Assembly: GCF_021347895.1 (NCBI RefSeq)
Contig: NC_067113.1
Coordinates: forward strand, 494,844-558,843
From: Acanthochromis polyacanthus
Taxonomy: Eukaryota > Chordata > Actinopteri > Pomacentridae
Direction: 5' to 3'
Length of the DNA stretch: 64,000 nt
The translations under genes and the position numbers were made by a program. The notes below the pieces were generated by a model. The model was not told the origin of the DNA, made no database searches, and saw only the letters and a program-made list of their open reading frames with translations. Shown here piece by piece: positions 33,105 through 46,667 of this stretch. Numbering within the stretch: the stretch's first letter is position 1; the number at the start of each line of letters is the position of its first letter.

Positions 33105-33195
33105 GACAGACAGAGAGAGCTGAGGGACAGACAGACAGACAGACAGACAGACGGGAGGACAGACAGGCAGACAGATACAGACAGACAGACAGCTG
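33105..33195. repeat. (CAGA)n microsatellite, interrupted
   Basis: Tandem ACAG units with interruptions. The same array generates Asp-Arg-Gln-Thr and Cys-Leu-Ser-Val periodic frames on the two strands. Confidence 0.9.
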
Positions 33196-35701
33196 GACAT
33201 ACAGACATGCACGGCTCTTCCCTGAATGTTCCTGGGGTGACAGTCTTCCTGTGAAATGCTCAGTGTGTGTGTCTGGGTCATATACAGTCTATGGTCTGAG
33301 CGTGTTTAACCGAGCTGTACTTGTAGACTTCCTCTCCCCTGAGCTGTTCTTTGGATGCAGAAAGGCAGCTGCAGCTCAGATTCCTGCTGAATTATGTAAT
33401 TGGCCTGAATTAGAGAGAGAGCAGTGAAATAAGAGATCCAGACTAATAGGTATGAGTTTGTCCTCGTCCTCTTTGTCTCATGGCTGCATCCACATGGAGA
33501 TTTTATTCTGCTAAAAATCACACTCATTGCAGCTCAATTACCATTAAAAGCCTCCGGTATACACTGTGATCACATTAAAGGGAAATCCAGCAAACTTTTT
33601 ATTGCACTGCCATGAAGTTACAGGAGGCAGATTAAAACAGATATTCTCTCTATTACTAAAAACCACAGGATGCTTTACTTCCTTTTCATTTTTCATTTAA
33701 GCCCACTTGTCTTTCAGACTCCGAGCTTCCAGCTTCCAGCACATTAGGAATATCAAGTCAGTCCTGACCAAGCTTTCAAAAAGATATTAAAAGTGTTGTC
33801 CTTGTTAGCAGCCTACCTGTTGCTCTTGGTTGGATTACAGACAACATGCACAGGAATATTACTGTGAAATGGAAAAATCTCTGTATTTGGATTCTAAATT
33901 CTTCTTGTGTCTTATCTTCACTGTTCCTGTAGTACTGTGATCTTCCTCAACTTGAGTTGAGTGACAGTTTAAGGAGATAGTGGTTGTTGCTGTGGATGGC
34001 TCATCTCCTCCTGTCCTGCTCAACAACATGGACTGAGACCCTGCTGCAGCGATACGCTTCTATTCAGAGCAGAAGGAACAGGTTTCAGACAGCATGGCAA
34101 ACTGTACGGTTGGTTTAGCTTGGATTTTATGTCTTTTTTCATTTACAGATATATTATCAACATACATGGCTTTAGTTTTAGCAGAGACCAGTCCTAGCTA
34201 TCTCAGCAGCTCCTTCTTCTCAGACATAGTGATGTGACTGTAGCTGTGTAGGTAGACATCTTTCTGCATTGAAACTGTTTATATGCAAACTGTTCAGTAA
34301 AAACTACACTGCAGAAAGACAGCAGTGTGGCAGCTGCATCAGAAAACAACTGTTCATTGAGACTGAAGTAGGAATGTGCTCAGTGCAACACACAGACATG
34401 CATGCACACACACAAAGATGTAAAGCTTCATGGGATGCCAGAGACTGCTGGCTACATGGTATCTGTGTCTGTGAACGCAGCAAATACATTTTCCTGTAGT
34501 GCTGGATTCAGGAATAATTCATTCTGGTGACTGTACTGTAGCAGAAAACGGAACATTCAGTGTGTGAACCACAGAGGTTGATTTGACCTGAGACGCACCG
34601 TGTCCACTGACAGCACTGCCTGCCTAATTTGCATATTGAGGTCACAGTACAGGTTTTCTCAGTGTTTATGCAAAGATCTGATCAGATCATTTTACCCAGA
34701 CAACGTACACAGACTTCTGCCTTCATACTCTGCTTGGCAGCTTCAAGGCATGCTTTGTTTGCCAAATTAATGCCTGCTTTGTGTTTTTCCACCTGATAAT
34801 GTGTTGTGTGTGATTTTGATATTGGATTGCATTGATGTCTGTTTTGGAATTAATGTGTTTAAACCTAAAGAAAGAATGTAAACTCTTTGACTCACAGATG
34901 TGCTTGCACAAAGCAAACTTTTTCAGCTGAAGAGGTTCAGATTTTTGACACACTAAAGCCTTTTAGAGCTTCTATGCACAGTGTTCTGTTGTGATTAAGT
35001 GATGGCCATGGTCAACCATGTTTTTTAGTTTGAAAAAAAGTCTTATTTGCCCAGAATTTACAGTAGATTATCCCTAATTTAGACAGTCAAAGACCACAAC
35101 TTTGTGCAAGAGACAGATGCAGTTTCTGTAGAAATTGGTCGTTGTGTTGATAATGTGCTGGGAACATCATGAGTGTGGTTCCAAGGCTAGTTTGAGTGTT
35201 TTGTAAAGATGTGAAGGAGGGTGAAGAAGGCATGATGGAGTTGTGAGAGGAGGAGGAAGAGAGGAAAAACAAGAGAGGCAGAGAGCTGGACTTAAGGAAG
35301 AGAAAAGAGGTCAGTTGGCTGCAATGGCCAATATTATATTATTATTTATATATTAATATGGCCATGCCATCAGATCTGACATCAGAAACTTAGATTATCA
35401 TTTTGTATGTGTGCGATCGTACACAGCTTCAGAGAGAATGATGTTTACTGCTGCGTACATTGCAAACATAGTACTGTTATTCATAATGTGTGTGTACTGA
35501 GGGAGAGAAAGGCTACACATGCTGATGTTTTATTCAGGTCTACCCTGTCCTCTCAACACCCCGTCCTTTCATCTGGCACCTTTCTACCTCTCTTTCCATC
35601 ACTCTTCATCCCTCACTTCCTAATCTCTTCTCTGTCACTCTTTCATCTCTATCCGAGTTCCTCCAAGTATTTGTTGGTGGCTAAGCTATGTCTTTTTATT
35701 A

Positions 35702-35702
<1 letters not shown>
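33196..35702. other. Intron 2 spacer, no gene recognised
   Basis: Mostly unique-looking sequence. 33330-33660 has relatively complex sequence with several ATTA-type motifs and might be a conserved non-coding block, which cannot be tested here. Confidence 0.45.

Positions 35703-35785
<83 letters not shown>
35703..35785. repeat. (AC)n microsatellite, left of pair
   Basis: About 41 uninterrupted AC units. Together with the array at 36063-36130 it brackets a 277-bp segment. Confidence 0.97.
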
Positions 35786-35788
<3 letters not shown>

Positions 35789-36061
35789 TTGTACTTCTAT
35801 CTTAGTGAGGACATCCATAGGCGTAATGCATTTCCTAGAGCCTTACCCTAACCTTAACCATCACAACTGATTGCCTAACCCTAATCCTTACCCTGACCCT
35901 AACCAAACCTCAATTCATACCTGTTCTCTAAAAACAAGTCTTCACCCTCAAACATGACTGTTTCAAAGTGAGGACCGGCCAAAATGTCCTCACTTTGTAA
36001 AAATGTCCTCACTTTGATAGTTAAATGCAGAAAATGGTACTCACCATGTAGCAAGTACAAG

Positions 36062-36062
<1 letters not shown>
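35786..36062. mobile_element. Repeat segment bracketed by two (AC)n arrays
   Basis: A 277-bp segment with TGTTTGTACTTCTATCTTAG at the left, AGCAAGTACAAGAA at the right, GTGAGGACATCCATAGG near the left, and tandem GTCCTCACTTTG words at 35985-36018. The 35840-35905 part is C- and A-rich with CCCTAACC-type words. As I recall, this segment is a common teleost repeat found inside CA microsatellites. The end words TTTGTACTTCT and AGCAAGTACAAGAA hint at short inverted ends. Confidence 0.55.

Positions 36063-36130
<68 letters not shown>
36063..36130. repeat. (AC)n microsatellite, right of pair
   Basis: About 34 uninterrupted AC units in the same phase type as the left array. Confidence 0.97.
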
Positions 36131-36132
<2 letters not shown>

Positions 36133-37794
36133 TCAGAACTTCAGGAGCAGCAGAAGATTCTAGAACTCTGCTTCTAGAATCTTCCATCTTCTCTGCTAAA
36201 CCAAGAAATCTGTGTGTGTCGTCGTGTGTGTTCTTCACGTATCTCAACAACGGTTCATCCGATCCATTTAAGGAAGTGCAGCGTTGAGTTTGTGTTTCCT
36301 CTGTGTTTGTTTCCTGGAGGTACTGTGAAGTTTAAAGGAGAGTTCTGATTGATTCTAACTCAGGTGTTGTTTTCACGGTTTGAAACAGGAGAAAACAGAG
36401 TGACACTGTATGGACACCACATGCTGAGACTCAGTGTGTGAAAACTCCACGACCAGTGACTTCCTGGAGCCCTGTCATCAGTAGCAGGTTGCCGGGCAAC
36501 CAGCAGAATTTGTCTTCCCTGCCACTGTTAACAAAACATACATGTCAATGACACGTATTAATCTAGGGACCATGGAGGTGATAGAAAGTGCAGTACTGAA
36601 CAGAGCCAGAAGTATGTATGCTAATCCAGTGACATCAGTCCATCTATAGCTACACTTGCTTTCTTCTGTGCAGGATTGTGGGGAGTTGGAGTGTATCCCA
36701 GCTGACAATGGACCAGCTGTCACAGGGCTAACAGAGACAATAGAATGACACGAGAGTTAACCTACGATGCATGTGTTTGGACTGTTAGAGGAAGTCTGGA
36801 GGAGGAAAACACACAGACACATGGAGAACTGCACCACCTTACTGCCCCAGTGGCACACTTACTGCACCTTTATCAGTGTCAGTCTCAGTGCTGTGAAGAG
36901 AAAGAAAAATTCATAGACTTTTTTTGAAAATCTGTTTTTTTTTTTTATAAAAGTCATCATAGGTGTTGTAGATTTTCAAAAAAAAATCTTATAACTCAAG
37001 GGAAGGTTTTTTAGGAAGAGGGGTAGACAATAAGATATTTATAGTAATACAAAAGCTACAGTAGAAGATAAGGGGTGACTGAAATATTTGTTTCAATAAC
37101 TGCTTATATAAAATATGTAAGGGTACAATCAGCCGTGCAGGTCTAAGAACCATGCAGTAACTGTGAATGTACAGTCAGAATGCAGGGGGATGACTGTTCT
37201 GTTCTGTCACATCTGGAAAGACAATCTCAGTTCTTCACAAAACTCTCTCTAATTAAATGGCCTTAGCAGTAAACACAGCAGGTGCTCTCCATCAGTAATC
37301 AAACGCAGAACCACTGCAGCGACCTCTCTGATTGGGCTGCATTTAGAGTTTCTCAGTGACACGTTTTATCTAAAGATTGTAGAATTTCTCTTAGCAACTG
37401 TGAAACTTTGTGTAGTGTGATTATTTGGCATGAATGTGCAGCAAATTAAGAATTACATCTGTGCAGCAGATGAGAAATGACAAAAGGCATTTGTTTCTTT
37501 TTTAACATAGCAACACTGCAGGTTTAGCAATCTGTTCCATTTTTCCATTCAGCTTTTTGGAGGACCTATTATGTTTTTAGAAACTGAAACTGTATCTGAT
37601 GAGGATACCTCCAGGACACCTCCTTCTTTTGGAGGTTTTTTAAGAGGAGACCCTAGGGTAGACCTAGAACTCGCTGGAGGGATTACATATCTCATTCTTA
37701 AACACTTTGGGATCCCCCAGCTGGTCAGCTTTCCCAGAGAAAGTGGAATTTTGTGAGTTTAGCACCTCAGCGGTGATACTGCCCTCAACATTTT
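36131..37794. other. Intron 2 spacer, no gene recognised
   Basis: No repeat ends or protein motifs. The frame 37571-37756 is short with no family. Confidence 0.5.
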
Positions 37795-38374
37795 GTCATG
37801 GTAAGTGGGGGGATGAACCCAAAGTGAGTGCACACAGAGCAGCAGACGGAAGCACATCAAACTCGAAAGGTTTTATTTTTAAACAACAATTTAACCAACT
37901 AAGGCTAAAAAACTCACTATAGGAGAGAGAGAGGGGAAGATAGGCAGTTGGAGGGGAGGCTGACGGCAGTCGGCGGAGTGCGGTGGACAGGGATGACCCG
38001 GGTCCTCTTCAGGGAGCAGGGGTCCACGTCCCCTATGTGAGAGACGGCTTCCAAGTCCTCTATCTGGAAGCTTCTTGGAGGGTCCAGGTCCTCTATCCAG
38101 AGGATTCCTGGGGGGAAAGGCAAGCTGCTCCAGAGGTATGGTGTCGCACCTTTGTTTCAGAGAGCGAAGACAACAGGCAGTATGATCTGACGCTGAGTAG
38201 AGTGCAGATCCCAGTTTTCTTTTAAATAGGATGATGATGACATGAGCTCCCACAGCTGCTTTCCATCCAGGCTGATAACCAGCAGTACAGAAAGCCGCAA
38301 GAGAGGATAACAGACAGGCAGAGGAACAGAAGGCAGGAAGGGGTGCAAAATCAGATTCAATGATCTTCATGACA
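37795..38374 (-). mobile_element. Candidate solo LTR, minus strand
   Basis: The 580-bp segment begins TGTCATG and ends CATGACA. Read on the minus strand it has the layout of an LTR: TG start, a TATTTAAAAG TATA-like box near 38228, a following transcribed-looking stretch, AATAAA at about 37876, and a CA end. No internal retroviral sequence adjoins it and no clear target duplication was found, so a solo LTR is inferred, with a TIR-type DNA element as the alternative. Confidence 0.45.
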
Positions 38375-40589
38375 AGTCAATATAATTCCTTTATCAGAGT
38401 GAGCAAAATCTTGTTGGGGTCGGTAGATTTGCTGTAAATTAATTATGAAATTTCTTCCTTTTCCAACTATATCATAAAATTAGTGCCAAAGCATTGAAAC
38501 CCGAGAATTTTCTCCGTGCTGAATATATCTTCCAAAAACTCTCCAACAACTCTGTTTTTTGTTTGCTGTTTTTGAGCCGTATTGTATTTGTTTTATAGAT
38601 CCAGTATCTCAGCCTATCTCCTCATCTCCTCTCTGCTCTTCATCTGAGGCTGACCTGAACTGTCGCGGTGATAGTTGCAGAATTTTTTTCTTAACAGTAA
38701 TCATGCTCTGTTACATAATACAAAACCTACACAGCAAAATTTGATTTGGGGAACTTTCATTCTTGATAATAGGACAGTGTGGCTTTTGTGAAGACAGTGT
38801 CTATAAGTCATTACATATTATCAGTGCATACAGCACAAGTCATTTTATCCAGAATTAGAATGTTTTGAATGTTTTTCTACTGACATGTACATAAAAATTA
38901 GAAAAAATGAAATTTGACTCCAAACAGTCTACCAATCTCGAATTATGAACATGGAATTGGTCAGTACTTGTCCTGACCAAATTAAAATGTTTCAGTTTGA
39001 CTTGATGAAAGCAGTAGGTTCAGTCTGATTTCTTAGTTGTGTGTGCTCTTGTTCTCCCTGTGAATGTGAAGCTCCTGCAGAGCTTGAAAACATCCTGGAA
39101 CGACGACACACAAACAAGGCATTTGATTGCAGATTTTGGCATTGAATACCTTGGCAATGAAGACTTGTGAGCAGTGTTGCCAGAACCGATTTGATCCTGT
39201 TGTAATTTATCTGTCCTGATGTTTTGTTTCCCTCTCACTCCTTCCATCCTTGTGCCAGTTTGTGAATAACAGTGTTTGTGTGTGGGCTGCTCTTTTTTAA
39301 GATGAGATATCACATTCTTCTTCTGTTCTTCCCTTCACTGCACCTCCATCTTCATCCCTCCCGGTCTGTTGTTTATCAGTGTGGTGGTCATGTTGACTGC
39401 TGCCCTGCCAGGCTTTGGCTGGCTGCTGCTTCACTTTGCACTAAAGCCACCCCTCTGAACTGTGGCTGGTGACGTCGATCAGCTTAGAAAAACACCGGCA
39501 AATTTCAGAAGATATACAACACATCCTGTCTATTACTCCCCAGACAGGAAGCCAGCAGTTTTGTCCAATTTTGCCAGCAGTCTGCAATACATCCTAAAAT
39601 GTTCCAGCTGTTAAGGTGGCTGGTGGAGCAGACAAGCACAGCAGAGAGCCAGAGCTGAGCAGGATTTGGCTGACTGGGTATAAATTGTTTGATTATTCCA
39701 CTGGCTCAGGCCTGTCTAGTTTGTGTTTTACAGCAACTAGTTTCAGCTGGGCAGCTACACTAGTCAGAAACACTTAGTGTGCTCTGCTTCCCAACTCATG
39801 TCTCACTGTGCTAGAAAGGAAAGAAACTGATGCAATACAGCTGCACAAGTACAAATATGTTGTGATTTCAGTATAAGTGTTGTGACTGCTTCTTATTCCA
39901 TAACTTTCAAAACTGAAAACTAGTGATGTGTAGGATTTCTGATATATGTTTGTAAGGGTTTTCTCCACCATTTATAATCGTAACATTATAATAATGTTTC
40001 TCCGCCAATGTTAATGTAGGGTTAATATTTGCTCAAAGCAAAGGGTTTGATACAGAATTATTATTTAGTGTACCTGATATTCGACCAGCGAAGTATTTAG
40101 ATTAGACAAATATAATAATTAGCCTATGAAACACTTCTTGTTGCGCTGTCAAGAAGAGCTTCAGGGATTATAAGGGGAATTATTTTGCTTGAGAGGTTAG
40201 GTATAAAATTGAGGTAGCTGGAATCTATACAAGTTAGAAGATGTGAACAACAAAACAATTGAGGCACTGAACTTATATTTGTGTATATTTATTAAACTAA
40301 ACTATTACAACAAGAATAACACACATTAAGATGAACAACAACAGAAAACAAATAAGAGGGTTAATGTAAATGATGGGAAAAGGGAGGAAGAAAACACAAT
40401 ATTTCAACAATGGGATTAATATTACACTTGAAATATGATGTTCTGAGGGAAAAGGGATAAATCGACTTCATCTGAAAGCAGCCATCAATTTGGTAGTAGG
40501 CTAATTTGTTAGCCTTTGAATTTTATTTTTGGAAAGATAATTTGACAAAATTGCACCAAGTTCCAGTGACTGAAAAGTACTTACGTGCC
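38375..40589. other. Intron 2 spacer, no gene recognised
   Basis: Ordinary intronic sequence, AT-rich at 39960-40460. No supported features. Confidence 0.5.
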
Positions 40590-40636
40590 ATGATGATGAT
40601 GAGGATGAGGATGATGCTGATGATGATGATGATGCC
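40590..40636. repeat. (ATG)n/(GATGAG)n microsatellite
   Basis: Interrupted ATG/GAT triplets that produce poly-Met/Asp or poly-His/Ser frames on the two strands. Confidence 0.85.
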
Positions 40637-40789
40637 TCGGTGGATGGTCCGGTCGGCCTTTGTTGATGTGGGTCGGAACAACGGTGGACAGAGTGGAGCC
40701 TCGGAGTCTGGAGAACTCTTGGGTTGGAAGCCTCTGATGATGAAGGAGAGGTCTTTCTTCGAACAGAGGATTCTGATGGTGCAGGAGGA

Positions 40790-41075
40790 CTCTTAACTTT
40801 GACGGTGAATGAGGACTCCAAGTAGGAAAAGAGACTCCAAGTGGTGAAACAGACTCAGGGTGGTAAAGGAGGTGTCCCAATGATAAAAAGAGACTCTACA
40901 TGGTAAAACAGACTCCTGACTGTGACGGTGAATGAGGACTCCTGATGTTACATGGTGAAAGCAACTCCAAAATGGTAAAACAGGCTCCTGTTGGACTCTC
41001 AGGTGGTGAAAAGAGACTCTACATGGTAAAACAGACTTGACGTAGTGTAAAAGGACTCCAAAATGGTGCTTTCAT
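40790..41075. repeat. Degenerate minisatellite with GGTGAAA-AGACTC units
   Basis: Roughly ten imperfect units of about 25-35 bases containing the words AGACTCC and TGGTAAAA or TGGTGAAA. The unit GAGACTCTACATGGTAAAAC recurs exactly at about 40889 and 41013. The array lies next to the ATG microsatellite. Confidence 0.75.
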
Positions 41076-42149
41076 GATGTGGTCTTTTAAAGTGGGCCAT
41101 CGCATATCATTAACTCAGCAGGGGTCTGGTACGTCCTCCGTCAGGGAGGGCTGATGTCCAGATGCCCCTCACAGAGTTACATTTTCAGGTCATTTCTGTA
41201 ACTTCCAAAATATTGAAACTTGGTGAACCTGGTTTATCTAGGAGCATTACTGATAGATAACTGATTAAAATGATACCAACCATGATCATATGTGACTGGT
41301 AGACATGTTGAAATTATGACGTTGGTACCGAAAGAAATAAAACAGAAGATTTAAGAAAGGGCAAGATATAGGTTGAACATGAAGTTATTGGAAAGTTCAG
41401 TTGTTCTGTGAAATGGATATATATAAAATAAGTTTAGTCCAGAATTGTGGGATGATTGTCTTTGTTGGTTCTGATTTGAGTTCAGAGTTCCTTGTCAGTG
41501 AGTGGAATGTCTTTGAAGTTGTCATGAAGTGTCCTGGGCCTGCTTTCCATGACTCAGGAATCAGTCAGAATGCGTATTGGTGGCCATTTGGTCCTGGTAG
41601 TGAGTAGGGGTTTAGACCAGTCTGTGTAGGGGCACCCGTTCAAGTTTGATCTGGTGTTCTCCTGTTGATTTGTCTCTTTGCATCTTCAGCCCAGATGTGG
41701 AAATTGTGTTTGCAGTGTCTTGGTGTCTCAGCTCCGCTGATCAAAGCAAGCCTCGTCTCCACTGTGGCTGTGAAGGTGTAAAATCTGTTCTTGTCCTGTT
41801 CCACTGTTCATAATGGCTGGTGGATCCTACAGATGCACATTTTCAACAATTTTCTTAACTTCTACTGATCAGTATCATCCATCAATAATATGTTAAACGT
41901 TATCGTGAAAGTATGTATAGTGTAGCTACTGTAATTTCTTCCACATACTGCCCCAGGTGTCTTTAGAACAGGATTTTTCCACAACAAATGGCTTAGTTCC
42001 ATCAGCCCACTGGCATTGGGAACATTGTCCTAATAGAGTCCTGCTTATCTTGAAATGCAAGCGCTGACCACAAGTCCTTGGCCACAACAGAAGTCTCTGT
42101 CATGGTGCCCTGTTGTGAGCTTACCCCCCACAATGCATTCTGCTCTTTA
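41076..42149. other. Intron 2 spacer, nothing recognised
   Basis: No repeat ends, protein motifs or structured RNA visible. Confidence 0.5.
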
Positions 42150-43338
42150 AATTGGTCTTTACCCTTAATTAAACAGGAAGAGACTCCAAAGTGCTTATGA
42201 GATGAGAACCAAAGTACCAGAAGAGAAAAAATGTCGAACCAACAGCTTGTAAGACAACCCAAGATCTGGGCATCCAAGATCAGCAAGAAATGATCACATC
42301 CTGATCCACATGTGCAGGAAAACCACCAAATGACATGACAAGAGCTTCAGCAGCAGTAGTCAAACCAAACTGGTGTATAGTGTGTCACTCTCACTGTACG
42401 TGACTGACTTTTAGATCATGGCTGAAGGTCCTACAAAGCTGTCAAGAAGCCCTGATCAATGAGAGATAGAGGTTACCTCGGCATCACTGGGCCCAAGCAC
42501 ACAAGCACTGGACAGCCAGGAACTTGAAGAAGATTGTGTGGTCAGATGAGTCCAGTTTCCAGCTCTATCTTCCTCCTGCTAATGTAAGGGTATGCAGAAG
42601 GCCAGGCGAAGCATTATCTCCAGAATATACAGTACCTACTGTCAAGCATTGTGGAGGCAGTATCATTATTTGAGGCTGCATGAGTGCTACTGGTGTTTGT
42701 CATCTCACTGTCTGTGATGGTACACTGAACTCTGCCAAGTATTGTGCCATTCTCCAAACCCACATGCTCCTTTCTGCACGGGCACTGTTCCGTCGAGGTC
42801 AAAACTCTACCAGATAGGGCTTCTTAAACACATCCAGGACCAGTAGAACTTATCTAGGACCAGTAGAACTCAACCGGGACCAGTAGAACTTGGCTGCAGG
42901 AGCTCAGTATCCAGATCTTAGAGTTTCCAGCTCAATCCCTGGACATGATTGAAAATCTGTGGTGGATCATCAAAAGGTCTGTTTCACAGCGTAAATGAAG
43001 GGAATTTAGAAGAATTGTCAGGACTACTAAATTTTAATTGATGTGATGGTTTATTTGTTTTTTGTGCGTTTTTGCACACTTTCTTTGTTGTTTGTTGACT
43101 TTGATGCAGACAATGTTGAGAACTGACATATTGAAACTGAAGAATTTTGTTTTATTTTTCTTGTAAACAATAAACAACAACAACAACAACAACAATCATT
43201 TGTATTTGTTTGTGTCTGTCTAATGTAGCGACACCTTTTGAAACATGACAAAGATTTTTCCAGAAATATTTCATGATAAAATTTGAGATTGTGTAAAATT
43301 TTAAGGGTGTCTGAAAACTTTTTTCCACAACTGTACTT
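42150..43338 (+). mobile_element. Second decayed Tc1-like transposon
   Basis: Broken transposase text on the + strand: VWSDESSFQL (first catalytic Asp) at about 42537-42566, TVPTVKHCGGSII at about 42632-42670, and a SLDMIENLWWIIKR-like block with the final Glu near 42941-42980. The right end resembles a Tc1 repeat (GTGTCTGAAAACTTTTTTCC near 43307-43326). The left end is not identified. Three tandem copies of an AGGACCAGTAGAACT unit occupy 42836-42893. Inactive. Confidence 0.65.
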
Positions 43339-43705
43339 TCCGTTTTTGGTAATACTGGCATCAAGGCTTAGGGTCAAGGTCAGCATGTGCGAGTTGGATT
43401 TGCATCAAAATGTTTTTCCTCCAGTGGCAGTAATATGTCTTGACAGTTTTTGGATGGATTGTCCATGTTTTTTGGCTCAGACATTTGCATCCTCCTCGTG
43501 ATGAACTGTTGTAACTTTGACCCAATCATTTTTCATTTACTGTCAGGTCAAATCTTCAACTTGTACTTTGGTTTGTAACCAAATGCTTGTAGAACTCTCA
43601 ACATTCCCTTTGCAATCATGTATCATTTGTGTTTGGTAAAAATTAGCAAATAATAGCATGCTAATCTGATAGTGAACATGGGCAACATAGTGATTTAGTG
43701 GCTCT
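43339..43705. other. Intron 2 spacer, nothing recognised
   Basis: No feature supported. Confidence 0.5.
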
Positions 43706-43865
43706 CAGCTGGGCCTTTCTGTATGGAGTGTGCTAGTTCTCCCTGTACCTGCATGGGTGTTAGCTCTGAGATAGACTGGCGACCTTTCCAGGGTCGGCTG
43801 AGATAGGCTCCAGCTTCCCACAACTCTCTACAGGATAAAGTGGTTATAGGCTGGACGAAACTTGG
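43706..43865 (+). mobile_element. tRNA-headed SINE, copy E, internal fragment
   Basis: Matches the middle and 3' part of the SINE family (TTTCTGTATGGAGTGTGC, GATAGACTGGCGACC, AGGATAAAGTGGTTATAG), with an internal deletion and no head boxes. Confidence 0.65.
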
Positions 43866-44599
43866 TGAGCAAGATGAACACCTGGTATCATGTTCATCTA
43901 CCATCCACCTGTCTTATATGGATTTCGTTTTACATAGACAAACCTTGAGCAGAAAGCAGGAAATTGAAAAAAAAAAAAAGGTATTTTCTGTGTCTTTTTA
44001 AAACCGCTCATCCCACTGAAAGTCTTGCATGTGGGCCATCAGGTTTACACTCATATATTATACTCTGCTGCTGAAGAATGCGCCTCTTTGCAAATTAGTG
44101 CCTGAATGTTATTGCCCCAAGACAAAGACCAAATGGGAGCAGACATATTTCAGAGGCTGCTGCAGAAAGTCGAACTGGAAAGACATATCAGTCAAACAGA
44201 AGGCCACTGAAAGACAGCATACATGGACATGTGCCCAACTGTTCTGAAGTATATTCAGCAGTCCTTTCCACCTTTTATTGATATGTCTGCCCAACTTCAA
44301 ACAAAGATTCAAAGAGCACACATGCCTGGCCTGTCATTCTAAAACAACTTTCATGCTTGTTCTTGGCTGTAGTAACAGGCATCTGTCCAAACTGTAATTA
44401 CAGTAAATATCGCGCTCAGGGTTTGGTATGAACAGGCATTTCTGAGGGCCAGATTCTACAGAGACAGTAATGTGCAGAAGGCCAGGTTGTCCATCTCACT
44501 CTAGTAACATAATGCACTTCATATGGAACATCTGGCAGTGTTTCCTCACCAGAGCTGTCCAGCACATGACTGATCTGTAAATCTGTGTGTATGTTGCAG
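43866..44599. other. Intron 2 end, nothing recognised
   Basis: Short poly-A near 43968-43980. Otherwise plain intron up to the GTTGCAG acceptor. Confidence 0.55.
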
Positions 44600-44673
44600 G
44601 TGTCTGGTATCGTGGGCAGGGCTGACGTCTTGGCCTGTCTGCTGTTCTTGCTGACATTCCTCTCCTATATTAG
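44600..44673 (+). CDS. tmtc1: TMTC1 coding exon 3 (residues 159-182 and part of 183)
   Basis: A 74-nt exon encoding VSGIVGRADVLACLLFLLTF and the following residues, the V-x-GIVGRAD signature shared by TMTC proteins. It starts a membrane segment at about 165-180. The acceptor is GTTGCAG|G and the donor TTAG|GTAAGA at 44674. It joins exon 2 at a codon boundary and passes two bases of an Arg codon to exon 4. A long AC microsatellite starts 27 bases after the exon. Confidence 0.93.
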
Positions 44674-44694
44674 GTAAGACAACTCTGTACCACA

Positions 44695-46490
<1,796 letters not shown>

Positions 46491-46667
46491 GAGTGTGGGT
46501 GAATGTGACTCTGAGGACTCTCTGCCCTCCACTGTATCGACCTGGTCTCTGCTCATCAGTTTGCTGCTCGGCACCTGTGCCATGTTGGTCAAGGAGACGG
46601 GCATCACCGTGTTTGGAGTGTGCTTGCTCTATGACGCCCTGGTGCTCTGCCGCAAGCCTATCATCTA
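46491..46667 (+). CDS. tmtc1: TMTC1 coding exon 4 (residues 183-241 and part of 242)
   Basis: The first base completes Arg183. Residues about 184-198 form a short acidic, Ser-rich loop. Residues 199-216 form a membrane segment (WSLLISLLLGTCAMLV). It is followed by the conserved KETGITVFGVCLLYD (217-231). The acceptor is CTGTCAG|G and the donor CTA|GTAAGC at 46668, leaving two bases of a Tyr codon. The next exon, expected to start the larger cytosolic/luminal loop and later the TPR repeats, was not found in the remaining 17 kb. Confidence 0.92.

Noticed and set aside
32825..33427. 200-codon plus-strand frame
   Set aside because: Runs straight through a CAGA microsatellite; the length is a by-product of the repeat.
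35407..35805. 132-codon frame ending in a Thr-His repeat
   Set aside because: Created by the (AC)n array.
35840..35905. CCCTAACC-rich stretch resembling interstitial telomere sequence
   Set aside because: Irregular units, no TTAGGG tandem phase, and located inside a dispersed repeat.
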